Assembly (NCBI GenBank): GCA_024196135.1
Contig: JAMQCK010000019.1
Span: forward strand, 62,001-126,000
Direction of reading: 5' to 3'
Length of the DNA stretch: 64,000 bases
From: Pleurotus ostreatus/Saccharomyces cerevisiae fusant
Taxonomy: Eukaryota > Opisthokonta
The notes beneath the pieces are model-generated. The model was not told the DNA's origin. It ran no database searches and saw only the letters and a program-made list of their open reading frames with translations. This document shows, one piece after another, positions 22,658 to 34,872 of the stretch (its first letter is position 1; every line of letters starts with the position of its first letter). A program made the translations under genes and the position numbers.

Positions 22658-24230
22658 ATGGCTCCCCTGCGCATTGGATATGGTATGTGTGGCTTCTGGT
22701 ACTGAGTGAGGGAATTCTGAGCCTTTATAGTCCGCGAGCACTTCTGCTCCCCGCTCCTCCAGTTCGAGGCCGACGATAAGGGCGAGACGTTCACCCTCGT
22801 CGAGTGTCCGAGTCAGTACTTCTGGAAGCTTAGCTCAATAACAAGCAACTCAATGATCTCACCCACCTTGCATAGGTGGCACCGGGCAGCTCATCTCTCG
22901 CCTTACGAACGACGAGATAGATGTTGCTATGTAACCACACACATACATATCTCAGTACAAGCCTCAAACTAATTCATGCTAGCGCACTAACAGACCCCCT
23001 CGTTTCCGGCATCGCCAAAGGCTCACAAGCCTACAAGCTCGTCGGCAGCTACGTCTCGACGCCTCTGAATTGGTGGGTCGCCCCCGCTGTCTATATCCTG
23101 GCGTCGGACCTAATGCGCTGCCGGGTCTCAGGGCCGTCATAACGGGCAGGGATAGCCCATACAAGACTATCTCTGACCTCAAGGGGACGACGTTGGGAAT
23201 CTCGCGGCCTGGGAGGTAAGGAATGCGCGCCTCAACCGTGTTGTTGAACGTCACTCAATCTACGACTACCCGTACAGCGGCAGCCAGACGATGGCGTACG
23301 TCATGGCTCTTCAGCAGGGCTGGCCGACGGACGACCTCAAGTTTAAAGGTGCGTCGAGTATAGGCTGGCTGAAAAGCAACCGAATGCCTGACCTGGGCCA
23401 GTCAACAACGACATCCACAACCTCGTCGCCTCCGTGAACGACGGCTCGACGAGCGCCTTCATGTGGGAGTGGTTCACCACGAAGCCGTGGCTCGACCGCG
23501 GGGAAGTTCGCTTTGTGAGTGCTTTGCCCTAGATTTCGAGCAGACTATTCGCCCTTGCCGAACCCGAGCTACTTGCCAAACTCCAATTGCTTGCCATGCC
23601 TGTGTCACTCGCCGTTAACAACTCACTTTCCACCTCCCCAGATCGGCTCCGTCCCCACCCCATGGCCCTCGTGGATGATTGCAGCACACCCCACGCGTGC
23701 CGCGCCTGACGCGCTGTCCGCATTGCTCTCTTCGCTCACGAAGTATGTGGTGGACTTCAACAGCGGTGAGTGTCGTGATACATGCGGAGTATCGTACCTT
23801 TCTATCGGGAGCGGCATACGCCTTCCACCAAATAGCGCACCTCTCAACTAAAGGCATCCGCAGACGAATCGCGCGCAACGAAGAACGTACCCTTCATCAG
23901 GGAGAAGTTTGGGTACCCGGAGGAGGATATCAAGGTAGAGAATGGCTTCATCTCTATAAGTTAGCGTCACCGCTAACGACGACTTTTAGGCCTGGATGAA
24001 AACAGTCGGCTATCCCCCGGACTGCGGAGCAGTCTCTGAGAAGGTGGTAAAGGAGACGTTGAGGTGAGCAACATTTCACGTGGGATGCATCGACTTTGCT
24101 CGCAAGGGGTCCAGTGAATGTCGCTGACAATGTATGCAGCACTTTGGAAAAGGCCGGAGTTGTCAAGACGCCGGAGGGAGGATTCAATGTGGAGACCTTC
24201 GTAAACACGTCGGTGGCGAAGTTGGTGTGA
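22658..24230 (+). CDS. Periplasmic-binding-fold protein (type II, Ca3427-like)
   Basis: Eleven exons: 22658-22682, 22731-22811, 22876-22930, 22983-23072, 23132-23215, 23278-23348, 23402-23514, 23642-23765, 23864-23934, 23990-24063, 24140-24230; 292 aa. The sequence opens LRIGYVREHFCSPLLQF and continues with DVAIALTDPLVSG, SDLKGTTLGISRPGS and MWEWFTTKPWL, the pattern of the substrate-binding fold used by bacterial ABC transporters and by fungal Thi5-like enzymes. There is no signal peptide, so a cytosolic ligand-binding or enzymatic role is likely. The ligand is unknown. It shares a 219-bp promoter with TERT. Confidence 0.75.
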
Positions 24231-24504
24231 AGGTGGACGATCGAGGGAGGCAGGAAGGTTCTGCGACGACGCATTGAAGGTTGTATGATATGCTTACCGA
24301 GTAACATCACAAGCAAAGGAACTCAGACGCGGGGTGCGAGCGCTTCGCATGCACTGATATGGCTTGAGGGTGTCTGCGAGAAGTAGGACCGAGGAGCAGC
24401 GGAGATGAATTTCGGAGGGACGAAGTGACATTCAATGATCTGAGAACTACACACTGGGGGGAGGGTGAATTTTTGCACCAGCCCAGAACAGTGGCGACAT
24501 ACCT

Positions 24505-24832
24505 CTAACCCGACAATGCTTGCTCCTCTTCTGAGCGCGCCTTCGCAATCAATGCTTGCCGCTTCTCCGTGATGTCTGCCCGCTTGATAGCAAGAAGCTC
24601 TTGCACCCGGATGTCCCAGTGGTGCACAAAGTATCCGAGTGTGCCGAACGCGGCCATCGACGCGACGTGCCCAGCCGGGTCTACACGGGGGACCGTCAGC
24701 GCTCAATTTACCCCATCGCATTCCCATTAATCACGCACTGGAGAAAAGGTGCTTGTTCAGTATGCCAAGCTGCCAGAAGCGGACGGCGAGGCCAAACGCG
24801 GAGAAGCCCGCGACGTCGCGGGTGACGGACAT
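24505..24832 (-). CDS. Small conserved-looking protein, possibly mitochondrial
   Basis: Two exons, 24739-24832 and 24505-24680, joined in phase; 89 aa. The N-terminal half contains two hydrophobic stretches (about 8-28 and 36-55) and the C-terminal half is a charged helix (Lys/Arg/Glu-rich). Size and shape resemble accessory subunits of inner-membrane complexes, but I cannot name a family. It is divergent from the TPR gene, with 192 bp between start codons. Confidence 0.65.
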
Positions 24833-25024
24833 CGTGCAGCGGGCGAGTGACGGGGTGACGGTTCGGGAAAGGTGCGCTTTGTTATTGGCTGTTGTCATTC
24901 GACGCCACATAATCGTGGGGAACGGCGCCTAAGGCTATTGTCCCCGCCGCATTGATTGACGCGCCTTGTCCTGAATTCCCTACCTCATCTTGTCCCGAAC
25001 GTACACGACTACCAACACATCGCA

Positions 25025-26147
25025 ATGGATCCCGCCACGGAGCAGAAGCTGAACACGGCGAAGCAGTTCAAGCAGACGGCCGACCAGGCCTTTAAAGAGG
25101 GCAAGATCAGAGAGGGTGCGTCTTTGTGGCGCGCGACGCGTCCTGAATGCGCGACTGACTCGCCACATAGCTTTGATGTCATATCATAGTGTGAGTGGTA
25201 TTGAGGAAGCTCATGGATGTGGCCACTAAGGCGCCCTCGTAGTCCCTCATGTACCTCAATGGTCTCGACAAGTGCGTTCCCCACATCTCTACCCTTAGGC
25301 ACCACTAACGATCGACCCCAATAGGAATGCCATGGCCGCTGTCTCTGGGAAGCAGAACCAGCCAGAACCCAATCCCAACGGCGGCGCGCCGACATCACCC
25401 AAGACTGAGGCGCGTACATGCCCCGATCAGCCGCGCACATCAGACTGACGCCCACGCAGGCAGATGAGATCCTGGAGAAGGTGTACGCCAACATGGCTGC
25501 ATGCCACATAAAGAACAGCAACTGGAAGCGCGCAATAGAGACCGCAGCGAAGGTGTGTAGCCCATTGGTTATCTCTGCGCCGCCTTGGACGCGCCATGAC
25601 CTTCGCCACACTTCACCTCATCGCGTCCCATGATGCTGATCCTACCCTCCTCAGGCCCTTGCCAAGAACCCCGACAATACCAAAGCCCTTTTCCGCAAAG
25701 GAAAGGCAGAATGTGAAGATGGCTACATCGAGCGCGGTATCCGCACACTAGAGGAGGTCAAGAAGAAGAATCCTGCCGGTGCGTTCTAGATGGTTCCCCT
25801 CTCTCTTATCTCCCTATTCCTCCTCGCCCTCTGACCTCGCTAACCACCACTCCCTTGCAGAGGCCGCTAGCGTCGACGCCGAAATCGCCCGCTTCCGCGC
25901 AATAGACGCGCAAAAGGAGAAAGAGCACAAGAAGAAGATGAAGGGTAAGTTCCTTCGTCCTTGTTATCATCATCGCTCCGCTGCTGTCTTACGTCTGCCT
26001 CGACGTCAACGAACTCACACTAACACCCTCCCAGGCTTCCTCAACAAGGCCGAGAAGAAGGGCGAATCCATCAGCCTGAGCGACAAGGACACCAGCGGTC
26101 TTGCCTCCAGCTTCGCGTCGGGCGCGAAGATCGAGGAGGTCGCTTGA
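25025..26147 (+). CDS. Tetratricopeptide-repeat protein, FKBP/co-chaperone type
   Basis: Eight exons: 25025-25115, 25171-25190, 25243-25271, 25325-25409, 25460-25552, 25655-25778, 25861-25944, 26035-26147; 212 aa. Three TPR units are visible: AKQFKQTADQAFKEGK, VYANMAACHIKNSNWKRAI and TKALFRKGKAECEDG, the last matching the third repeat of FKBP- and cyclophilin-type co-chaperones that bind the Hsp90/Hsp70 tail. The C-terminus is a Lys-rich coiled region and an acidic end. No isomerase domain is present. The fourth intron (25410-25459) begins GC instead of GT; reading through gives a stop, and no GT donor keeps frame. The second exon is only 20 nt. Confidence 0.85.
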
Positions 26148-27641
26148 TTGAGAGGCTGAGGGCTTTCGAGCTTCGGACTGAAGGAAGTGCTGCTTGCTAT
26201 CATCTACCACATTTCACTCTTCTGTATCTCTAACCAATGGGCTCACTATGTATCCTAATGTCAACGTTTGCTGGAACATCTTCGCTAACCCAAAGCTCGT
26301 CAATGAGCCACCTCAGGTTTGCGCGTGGCTCACTCGCACGCAGCGCTGGCAGACGTCAACCGCAAGCATCACTCAACAACTTGTTCAAAATCGCATGTAT
26401 ATTTGTGTATGCCTAGACGATTGTACAACGCCCAACGTAGAGGCGTGAGTTCCACGATCCAGTCAGCAGCAAAGGAGATGGGACAGAGTAAGTAAAGGAA
26501 AGGATCAGTAAGTAACACAAGGAAATCGAAGCCGAAGGAAGGTGTGCAATAGAGACGTGTCGAAGAAAGGCTTGCAGTACAGCCACGAAGGCAGATGTGC
26601 AGTACGGAACCGAAAGGAAAGTGCAATATAAGACATGCGTACTCGGCGGTTAGCGGGTAGAGGAAAGGAGGTTAGTGAGCGGCGGGGAGTACAGATGTCG
26701 AGACCGGAGCACGAGGTGAAGGAAAGTGGGAAGCGTGGTGAGCACGATAGGGAATATGAGATAGGTTAGGGTGAGAGGGGAGAAGGGCGAAAGTAAAGGA
26801 AAAGAAATGGGTGAAATGAAAGATGAGACGAAGATGATGAGAAGACGAAAGAGATGAAGAAAAATATAGAATATCAGCGCGACCAGGGTCGTCCAGCGTA
26901 AGGAATGAATGGGGTGGTGGTACACGAAGGTTCGAATGCGCCGTGAGTCGGGGCGAAACAATGTGCGAAGGGGCCGCGAGTACATGGGTCGATGCATGCG
27001 ATGATGACCAGCGAATGTAGTGGGGTGAACCAGATTCGAATGTCGGGTTGAATGGGGCGCAATGAAGGTGAAGCGCGCGGTGGCGGTCAGTAATGCGGTG
27101 AGTATTGCGCGGTGAATAGATCTGTCGAAATGGTCAGTATGTTGGCAGGGGTGGAAGAAGCGATCAGCTTACTAGGTGCTAGCAATCAGGCGCAAGGTAG
27201 CGAGCACCGAGTTGTAGCGGTCGAATGGCAGCGGGCGAGCCGCGCGGGTGAGCGGGTGATATCGCGATACACGATGGGGCGAGTGTCGATCGGCCGTACG
27301 TCCGCGACAGTCAGACGAGCCCGACTGCCGCGGATAGTCGACCAATAGATGAGAATAATGATACTGGTTGTTGTTGTCGAGAGGCTTGTGTGTCAATGTG
27401 CGTTCAATGTAGTCTGCGAGGTGTCGAGTTCGAACCGAGTCCTTGAACCGATGCAGGGTGGCGGGCGACGCGACCGCCGAGCGATGATCAAATCCGGCGA
27501 GCGCAGGATTGGCCGGACGGAAGCTGAATCCAAGATCTCCTTCCTCCTTTCTCCGTAGCGTTCTTTCCTCTCCTTCCTTCCTCCCTCCTTGCCTGTCCTC
27601 TATAGGAAGTCCAGCTCCCTGCACAAGAAGTCCACGTCCGT
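26148..27641. other. Long intergenic region with purine-rich tract
   Basis: 1.5 kb without a supported gene. From about 26450 to 26870 the top strand is strongly purine-rich (GGAAAG, GATGAG repeats). The 115-codon frame at 26650-26997 (-) reads as hydrophobic only because of this skew. Confidence 0.55.
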
Positions 27642-29343
27642 CTAGTTGAGCTGGAACGCGCTGCCCAACGGCGCGCCGAAGGTCAGCGGCGCGTTCTTGG
27701 GCTCGTCCTCGCACTCCATGTCCGCGTCGTTGCCCGACGCCAGCACGCCGAACGATATGCGGCGACCGGGGGGCAGGCGCTTGACGCGCCGGAGAGTCCG
27801 ACGCGGCGACGCAGGGACAGGGTGCAGCTCGACGGCAGGGCTGAGCGGCGCCGGCTGAGTCACGCTAGGCAGCTCGGGGCCGAGCAGACTGGGGTGCCGC
27901 TTCATGGTCGTCGGCTTGCGCTTCTTGTGGGATTCAGTGGGCTCGCGGACCTTCGGCTTCTCCGAGCGGGGCTTGGGCGCCTTGGGCTTTGACTCAGACG
28001 TGGGCGTCACGGGCGTGTCGGCCTTGGGTGACGATCCGCTTCCAGACCTGGTCCGGGGCTTCTTGGCCGAGCGAGAGCGCGCCTTCTCCTCCTCGTCGGA
28101 CGATATTTGGCAGGCGCTCTGGGTGCTGTTGACGCTGGAGTCGTTCGATACGACTGACTCGCGCTGCTTCGTCTTCTGCGCGATCACGGAAGCGCTGTAT
28201 GATGGCGCACGCTTCAGCGGCTGACGGGACTCGGAGCCATAGAATGACTCCGAGCGCCTGACACGCGTAACCCTGGGGTCGGGCATAGCTGGGAGAAGAC
28301 GCGCCTCCTCCACGCTCATTCCACTGAGGCTGCTGAGGCCGCTGTGTCGAGCATCGGCCTTGCAATCAGAGGAACTTGTTGAGAGGAGCGAGGCCGTGCG
28401 ACGCAGATTGTATGGGCGCGTCGGGCCAGATGAAGCAAGCGATGACAGTGTCGAGGAGCTCGAGGTAGCGTTGGTCAGCGCAGGGACGTTGTGAGGGCGC
28501 GGGGGTGACGAAAGGCGACGACCCGTGAGTCGTGAGTACGGGTGGAAGGACTGGTTGGACAGGTAGCGATCTGTACGCTGGAGCCGGCTGGACAACCTGT
28601 GAATTCATTATCAACAACCGGAACGCGCCACATTACGAACGATCACCCACTTGTTGATTGTGTCATTGTCCTTGAGATCGGACGCAGGGGCATCCATGAA
28701 CTCCATGCTCGATTGACGGTACAGAGGGCGCTTCCTTGGGGAGATTGAGGGCTTGGGGGTCTTGGCTTGCATGGATGGGTTGGCGCTGGGGTCCTGAGAG
28801 TCGTCGCTGGCGATCTCGACCGCCGTCTCTTCAGGAATCGACTCATCCTTCCCCCGGGCGCGCGATAACTCGATGAGCTTCTGACGCGTCTGGCGCAGGG
28901 AGTGCGGCCATTCTTCGGCGCCCTTGGCCTGCGCGACGCCGCGCGCGATCTTGTCTAGGAGGTTGGATGGGGGTACAGATCCGTTGAAAGGAGTGTAGAG
29001 ATGCGAGGGTAACGCATCGAGAGTCTGGTGAGGTGAAGTGTTAGTGACGTGTACCCGACGCGTCCGACGCGGTGTTGACGCGTACCCTGGAGAGTAGCAG
29101 CAGTTGCTCAGCCTTCCATTCCCATTCCTTCTCGTCCTCGTGTATCGAGCTGTTCCAGCTATCGCAGCTATTCCTGTTCGTGCTGGTGGTGAGGAAGATA
29201 GGCGAGCACGAGGGGGAGCCGCATGAGCGCGGGGTGCGCGGTGACGCGGAGCCCGAGAGCAAGTTCGAGCGGCGCCGGGGAAGCTGGGGATGGGGGAGGA
29301 CGATTGCGAGCGGGGTCACGCCCGAGGCGCGCCGTGTTTGCAT
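27642..29343 (-). CDS. Ser/Arg-rich orphan protein, probably nuclear
   Basis: Three exons: 29086-29343, 28651-29024 and 27642-28596; 528 aa. Phases agree at both junctions. An N-terminal PHPQLPRRRSN motif is followed by a predicted helical region EDEKEWEWKAEQLLLLSR, then a stretch with IARGVAQAKGAEEWP and SLRQTRQKLIELSRARG. The rest is Ser/Pro/Arg/Lys-rich with basic clusters (KKPRTRSGSG, SHKKRKP, RRTLRRVKRLPPGRR) typical of nuclear localisation. I do not recognise the family. The frame stays open upstream to 29730, but the ATG at 29343 begins the coherent part and gives the best protein start. Confidence 0.68.
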
Positions 29344-30497
29344 GGTTATAGTCGCTGAACGAGGGGCGGTGGTGAGCGGCGCGGGCGTTGTCGCTGCCGG
29401 CGTCGACGGTGAACTCGGCGACGGGAGACGATGATGAACGTAGGAGCCAGGAGGGATTTTTGGCTGCACGTGTCGCGTGTGAGCGCGCATCGCGGTATCA
29501 CAACGAGGCACAACACGGCCCAACACGAGGCCCCACGAGGTGCATCGCCCCCGAAAATTAACTCCGTCGGGACTGCAGGCAGATCCCCGCTGATGGCGGC
29601 CAGCGCGCCCGCACGGACCATCCGGCCTGCGAGGGGAATGTGGGTGGTGGCGAGGAGGCTTACCACTCACCTGGTAACAGTGGAAATGTCGAGTTGTCGC
29701 TAGACCTTCAGCGAAAATCCCGTTGAGCAAGCCCTCGTGTACTCCTGCAGGCTACCGTTAGAACCCCAATGATCTCCTGGCTTTATGGGGGTCTCCCAGG
29801 ATAGATAGAAATGTTCTGCGACCGGGCTTCTCTCTTGAAACTCTCACGGGCGTATTTCCTAGATGAAGACCTTATCGATGCAGGTAACCAAGAAGTATGT
29901 GACGTCTTCGGGACCAGTTGCCTTTTGCGCCACCGGCCATAAAACTAGACTTCAAGTCAGCCCCCACAGCGACAAGCGAGTCGAGCGCGCAAGGGGGACG
30001 CACCTCAGACTTGCGATTCCACTAGTCGCGAGGCAAACAGCGTACAAAACCCGCACAATAGAGCCGCAAACGGGCGGCTCAGAAGCTGCTCAGTCCATGC
30101 ACGCCTTCGGCAGACCCGAGGCGACACACCCGACTGACCGCCACTCGCCGGTAACAAGCGAGATAGATCAGTCTATCAGCGGTCTTGCCGAAGTCTCTGA
30201 TTAGACTGTCCTATTCTGGATAGCTTTGTTCTACGCATCACGGCCGCACATCGATGGAAGTCGACCCCGCTGAGGGAAGCCAAGCACGAAGCCAAACGTG
30301 TACGCTTCGACGGTCAACAAACACACACGAACGACTGTCAAGTGATCAGGGAATCAGGTCGTCGAAGACGTAGAATCCATACGTAGGGAACCTCTGATTA
30401 GATCAGACCTTGAGGCCGACGCGCGGGCGCGCGAAGGTGGGCGCCTTCGCGAGAGCAACCACCCCCTTCTAAGTGTCATGCACTGTATGACGAACGT
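29344..30497. other. Intergenic, no gene seen
   Basis: 1.15 kb between the promoter of the Ser/Arg-rich gene and the 3' end of the holo-ACP synthase gene. No coding or structural feature recognised. Confidence 0.55.
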
Positions 30498-31155
30498 TCA
30501 GCTCTCGCCATGGGCAACACATATCGACCCCCACTCACCCTCCGCGAGGACATTCGCAATCGCGTACTCCCCGTCATGGCTAACCGATGTGTGCAGCGCC
30601 TTGAGTCGCGGCGCCGGCGCTCCGAGTCCGTCGCCTACTCTCCCGACCTTCATCTCGCTTATAGCGTCTTTCATTCCGTTCGCGGGATGTGGAAGACCCT
30701 CCTTCGGCTGATACTGGAGCATCGGACGGCCAGCCGGGCCATGCGCGTACGTGAGTTCGTGCCACACAGGCCGGTAGGCCGCAGAAAGGGCCTTGTACGC
30801 CGCCTCCTTCACAGCCCATCTAGACAGAGTCGTCAGCGTACAATGTATATCCCGCTGCGGCGCAGGAGGCTACGATAGATCGCAGCGTATGTCAGCTGGG
30901 ACCCTCCATAGCACGGAGACCTCTAGACGTACTCGAGTGCCCGCGCCGCAGCCTGAAAAGTCCGATAGCTCGTACTACTCACCTCACAGCCAAGAACCGC
31001 ACGCGCTCAGCGGCTGCGGCAGTTTCGAGTTTGCGCCAGTCCGAAAGCTCGCTAGGGCTCAAGATTCGCGCCGGGAAGCGGGAGGGATGCCGTGAAAGGG
31101 CAGCCGCGATGCGCGGGATATGGACGAGGTCGACGCCGATGCCTAGGATAGCCAT
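30498..31155 (-). CDS. Holo-[acyl-carrier-protein] synthase (4'-phosphopantetheinyl transferase)
   Basis: Two exons, 30983-31155 and 30498-30819, 164 aa. The family signatures are both present: GIGVDLVHIPRI near the N-terminus (Asp binds Mg) and WAVKEAAYKAL, the latter completed across the splice. SVSHDGEYAIA matches the C-terminal conserved segment. The enzyme moves phosphopantetheine from CoA to a serine of an acyl carrier protein. Its length fits the stand-alone AcpS/Ppt2 type that serves the mitochondrial fatty-acid synthase rather than the fused fungal FAS domain. No clear presequence is seen, so location is uncertain. Confidence 0.92.
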
Positions 31156-31942
31156 AGAAAAGCGGTTGAGCGCTGCTTGGGTACCTGAGTCGCAGAGGGA
31201 CTAGCGCAGGTTAGCGCATCGCAGGTAGGCACCAGACTGGGGCGCAGAGGACGTGGAAGAAGGGGAAGATGTCTCAACGTCGGTGCCGCGGACCGAGCTC
31301 GTCAGGTGACCGCGTCCAATGGACCCACAAGTTGAGATTGTCAGCCACACATCTCATTAGCGCGCTCATTGAACGGCCAGAGGTGCTCAGAGATGGCCCT
31401 CAAATGCCCAACATACGGGCATCTCCGACTGCATACCTGAGCAACAATCTTGACATGAAAGACGCGCCGCACGAACTCTGACAGACACACGTACATGAGA
31501 AGCAGTAAATGGTATACATCGATACAGTGTAAGTACATTCTGTCTCGGGGGATCGATACACGCTTCCGCCGAAGCTCTACTGGGCGCCAGGTCAGTACTC
31601 ATAGTAATGAGGGGGCTGTACAATATATCATGAGTTCGAGATCAGGGGAGGGTCGGGCACAGATATATCGAGCAGTGTGCCGAGCTCCAGAGACATAGTT
31701 GTCCGTCGTATGAATCTAAAGAGGGAAGGGGGATAGGATATGTAACGGGCGTAGCTGGGGCGAGAGACGTGAAGAAAAAGATAACGCAAGAGATAGATGG
31801 ATATGTGTGGTCGTGTACGGGGAATAGATGGTTCAGATGCGTGGAATAAGTAGATGGATGCAGGAAGATATGTGATTATTACATGTCAGGAGAATGTTCT
31901 AAAAGGAAGCGCAGAGTCAGTATCCAAGAAGACTACCAGACG
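31156..31942. other. Intergenic, no gene seen
   Basis: About 0.8 kb upstream of the holo-ACP synthase gene. A purine-rich stretch (31715-31900) is the only notable feature. Confidence 0.55.
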
Positions 31943-34109
31943 TTATGGTAGATGATGTTCATGACCACCGTTAGGAGGGCAGTAGTCGTGCACTAGCCTA
32001 CGTATCATTGTCAGCGAGAGTCGAGTCATTGTCCGTTTGCGTGAACCCACCTCAGCCATATCCGTCCCGGACGGCTCTTCTCGCGCACCATCTCCCACTC
32101 CCTTGGCTCATTCTCGTACCCCGCGATACAGTCGAGCAAGACCTGCCTCCCCTCCTTCGTCCCCTCGCCCTGCAATACCCACTCGCCCAGCCATCCCGCG
32201 CCAATATCGTCCCCCGGCATGGCATACCGGTAAACTCGCGCCGTCCAGGCATACCGCCGCACAAACGCAAAGCCCGTCGCGGACCTCGCACTCCTGACCT
32301 TCGCAGTCGTACGCACGAGCGCCAGGTCAGGCACCCCGCCACAGGGCGGCAGGCGCGCTAGTCGGAAGGCCGGATCGCACGCAGGGGGCGTGATGTGCGC
32401 GTAGTAGAATGGCGAGGGCAGGCTGAGGGGATCCTCGATGGGCGGCGGCGCAGGCGGCGTGTGCGGCACGAGCACCGTGCCGTCGAAGAGCAGCCACGTG
32501 CCGCGCTCGTCCTCGTTGATGTCGTCGGCGGAGGACGCGGCGGAGGAGCTAGTCGGGCTCGCGCGCGGAGGGACGTACCCCAAGTTGCAGACGATATCGC
32601 CCGTCGACAAGTGGTCCCATAACCCTGCTTGGACAAGTTGATCCTCACAGGCCTGCACCTCGGGCGAATCCGGCGCTAGCGTCGCGCACGGGATGAACAC
32701 GCGCAAGATGGGCGAACGTGTGCGCGATGTGGCGAGCGACAGATCGTGCGGAGTGGAGGAAGAAGGTAGGCGCCCGGCGCTACTCGATGATGCGGCGACC
32801 ATGGTCGGCCGCCGGGAGCCCACAGGTGACGGACTGGATCTCGACGACGCGCTCGAGCTCATGGGCGATGATGCGAAGTGGCGGCGGGGCCTCGGGAGGC
32901 TATCGTCCTCGTCATCTGACGTTGAGCCGCCCGATGTATGGAATAGCGTCCGCCGCCACGCAGAGGCATACAGTCTCAACGACCGCGGCTCGACTGGAGG
33001 CGGTGGCACGGTTTTCTTGCCGCCGAACACGGACGTGCGGCGCTTGATTGGCGTGGTTAGCACCGACAAGCTGGAGTCCGTCGAAGGCCGTCGACGCGCC
33101 ATCGACAGCACGCTGTTGTGGCTCGGGAGCTTGGCGTGACCTCTGATCTTCGTGTTCGACCTAGTTGGGGTTGGCGAGATAGTGATCTTGGTGGGGCTGC
33201 CCTGCGCGTCGCTTTCGCGGGAGGGCGGTACCGCCCAGGGGTCGTCAGGGGAATCATCAGTGTCGGCGTAGCACAGGGGCGCGGGGAAAGTGAGTTCGGG
33301 CACGCCGGCATTTTTGTTCCGGCGCGAGAAGGAGAACGGATCGTCCAGCTCCGGCGGGGGCGGGTTCGAGGTGCTGTGAGTGAGCGACTGAAGGAGTAGG
33401 ACGAAGCGAGAGTGAGTCTGGGTGAGGGCGACGAGCTTGCGGGTGAACTTCATTTGCTCTGGGGTGGGGTATAGTGCATTCTGACACGCCAGGGAGTGCA
33501 TGGGGTATCGATGAAGAGGCATGTGTTGTGACATATCTGACAGATCCATGAGCAAGTCGGGTTCAGAGAAGGATCGCCGAACTCACAGAGGAGATGGAGA
33601 TCGCTCAGCGTCACGGTGACCTTCTTCAGCTGCTCGAGATCGCATGCACGCAGACACTGGGCATAGCCAGGCACGAAACGTGAAAGGACGACGTCGGTGA
33701 GGTCGGGCGTACCGACCAGCCGGCGGCAATCGCGGCATGTGTTGGCGAAGGACCAGAAGTCTGGCCATTCGATCGAGTAGACTAGCGCAGAGAGGATCTT
33801 CGGCTGCTTGACAGCATTCACGAACGTCGCGCTCGTGCTGCGCGGCAGGAAGCTGGACATGGGGCGCGCGCGGGGTGTGGGGGACGCCGGGGAGGGGACG
33901 CTGGTCGACGCGATGCCAGCGCTGGGGAGGGTGTGCAATTTGGGGCGGAAGGAGCGCGAGTTGGCCCTAGTGATCTTGGCAGGTGCGGGAGTCGAGTGCA
34001 GCTGCTCCGCGGGGGGCGGGGGCAGCTGCTTGTCTCTGGTCGCGGCGTGCATGGATGCAGACATATAGCCAGTGGGAGGGAGCGACGGGTGCTGGACAGC
34101 GACGGCCAT
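31943..34109 (-). CDS. F-box-like protein with disordered middle
   Basis: Three exons: 33587-34109, 32051-33536 and 31943-31997; 687 aa. An N-terminal low-complexity region (1-100) precedes ILSALVYSIEWPDFWSFANT and CRDCRRLVGTPDLTDVVLSR, which resembles the first helices of an F-box. A Ser/Pro/Arg-rich middle follows, then a folded C-terminal part with GTWLLFDGTVLVPHTPP, FYYAHITPP and RRYAWTARVYRY. The last intron (52 nt, GCTGAC branch site) is optional: reading through adds only seven residues before a stop, whereas splicing gives an LVHDYCPPNGG ending. F-box proteins recruit substrates to SCF ubiquitin ligases; this role is tentative. Confidence 0.65.
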
Positions 34110-34692
34110 GGCAGGGAGCGCGAAGGTTGACGTGCTCGCGATGGCGAGACGAGCGTTTCAGCGGTGGGGAGCACGGCTGATGCGCGTAGTACGTCTGCAG
34201 GCGTTACGTGCACTGGTAGGGTCACCTGGGGGCGGTGGTCGACCTGATGTCGTCTTCGCTTGTCACTGTCGCGACTTCTCTCGGCAGCGTCGTACGCGCT
34301 CGTCCGCTGCTTGTGGGGATGGTGGAGGACGGCAAGAAAGAGTAGGCATCGAAGGAAAATACGGAATTTCAATCATTCGCTCACCGATGAAATGACCAAA
34401 GTTATGACAGGCCCCGGCCGACCGCTGCGGGGAGCGGCGGCACGCGGCAGCCGGCCTCATTTTGTGGCGCAGCGCTCTGCGCAAAATTACTAGTAATGGT
34501 GGCAATACGCTCGTCGGCGTCGCCACCAGCGGACGCGAGCCTCGCACAAAGACCACCATCGACGGCCATCGCAAGGGGCCGCCCTCGGGGAACGTCGAAT
34601 CGAACATGTCCTTCGAAGGCCTTCCTTCCCCGTCTTCCCGCACACGTGCTCCCGGCGCTCTCAATTTTGGACGCGTGATATACGCGTGATGT
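34110..34692. other. Intergenic, no gene seen
   Basis: Promoter side of the F-box-like gene. Overlapping GC-rich frames on both strands lack motifs. Confidence 0.5.
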
Positions 34693-34872
34693 TTATTTTT
34701 CGACCTTTCGGCGCTTAGCAACAGCCTCGTCCTCGACGGCGGGAACAGCGTCGGTCACCTCGTTCTCTTGTTCGGCAAACGTTCCGTGCGCGATGCTCAG
34801 CCATGGGAGCGACTGCGGAAACCTCTTGACATGATACTCACTTGGCTCTCCGACGTCGAGTGCTTTACTCCC
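34693..34872 (-). pseudogene. Coding-looking terminal exon without a 5' part
   Basis: A 59-codon open frame, closed upstream by TGA (34873-34875) and lacking any ATG. Its product ends with an acidic stretch and a basic nuclear-signal-like tail (AKRRKVEK), following HVKRFPQSLPWLSIAHGTF. It reads like a genuine C-terminus. The adjacent frame at 34865-35065 (-) also looks coding (LKTWDAFTSSL, EEQLKSFLKLP) but ends in a stop, and I found no splice that joins the two in phase. It may be a gene remnant or a gene whose introns I cannot resolve. Confidence 0.35.

Noticed and set aside
26650..26997. 115-codon hydrophobic frame (-) resembling a membrane protein
   Set aside because: It lies in a purine-rich tract, so Leu/Phe/Ser/Pro codons arise from the skew alone.
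32026..32050. Read-through end of the F-box-like protein instead of splicing
   Set aside because: A 52-nt intron with good donor, branch site and acceptor is present; kept only as an alternative.
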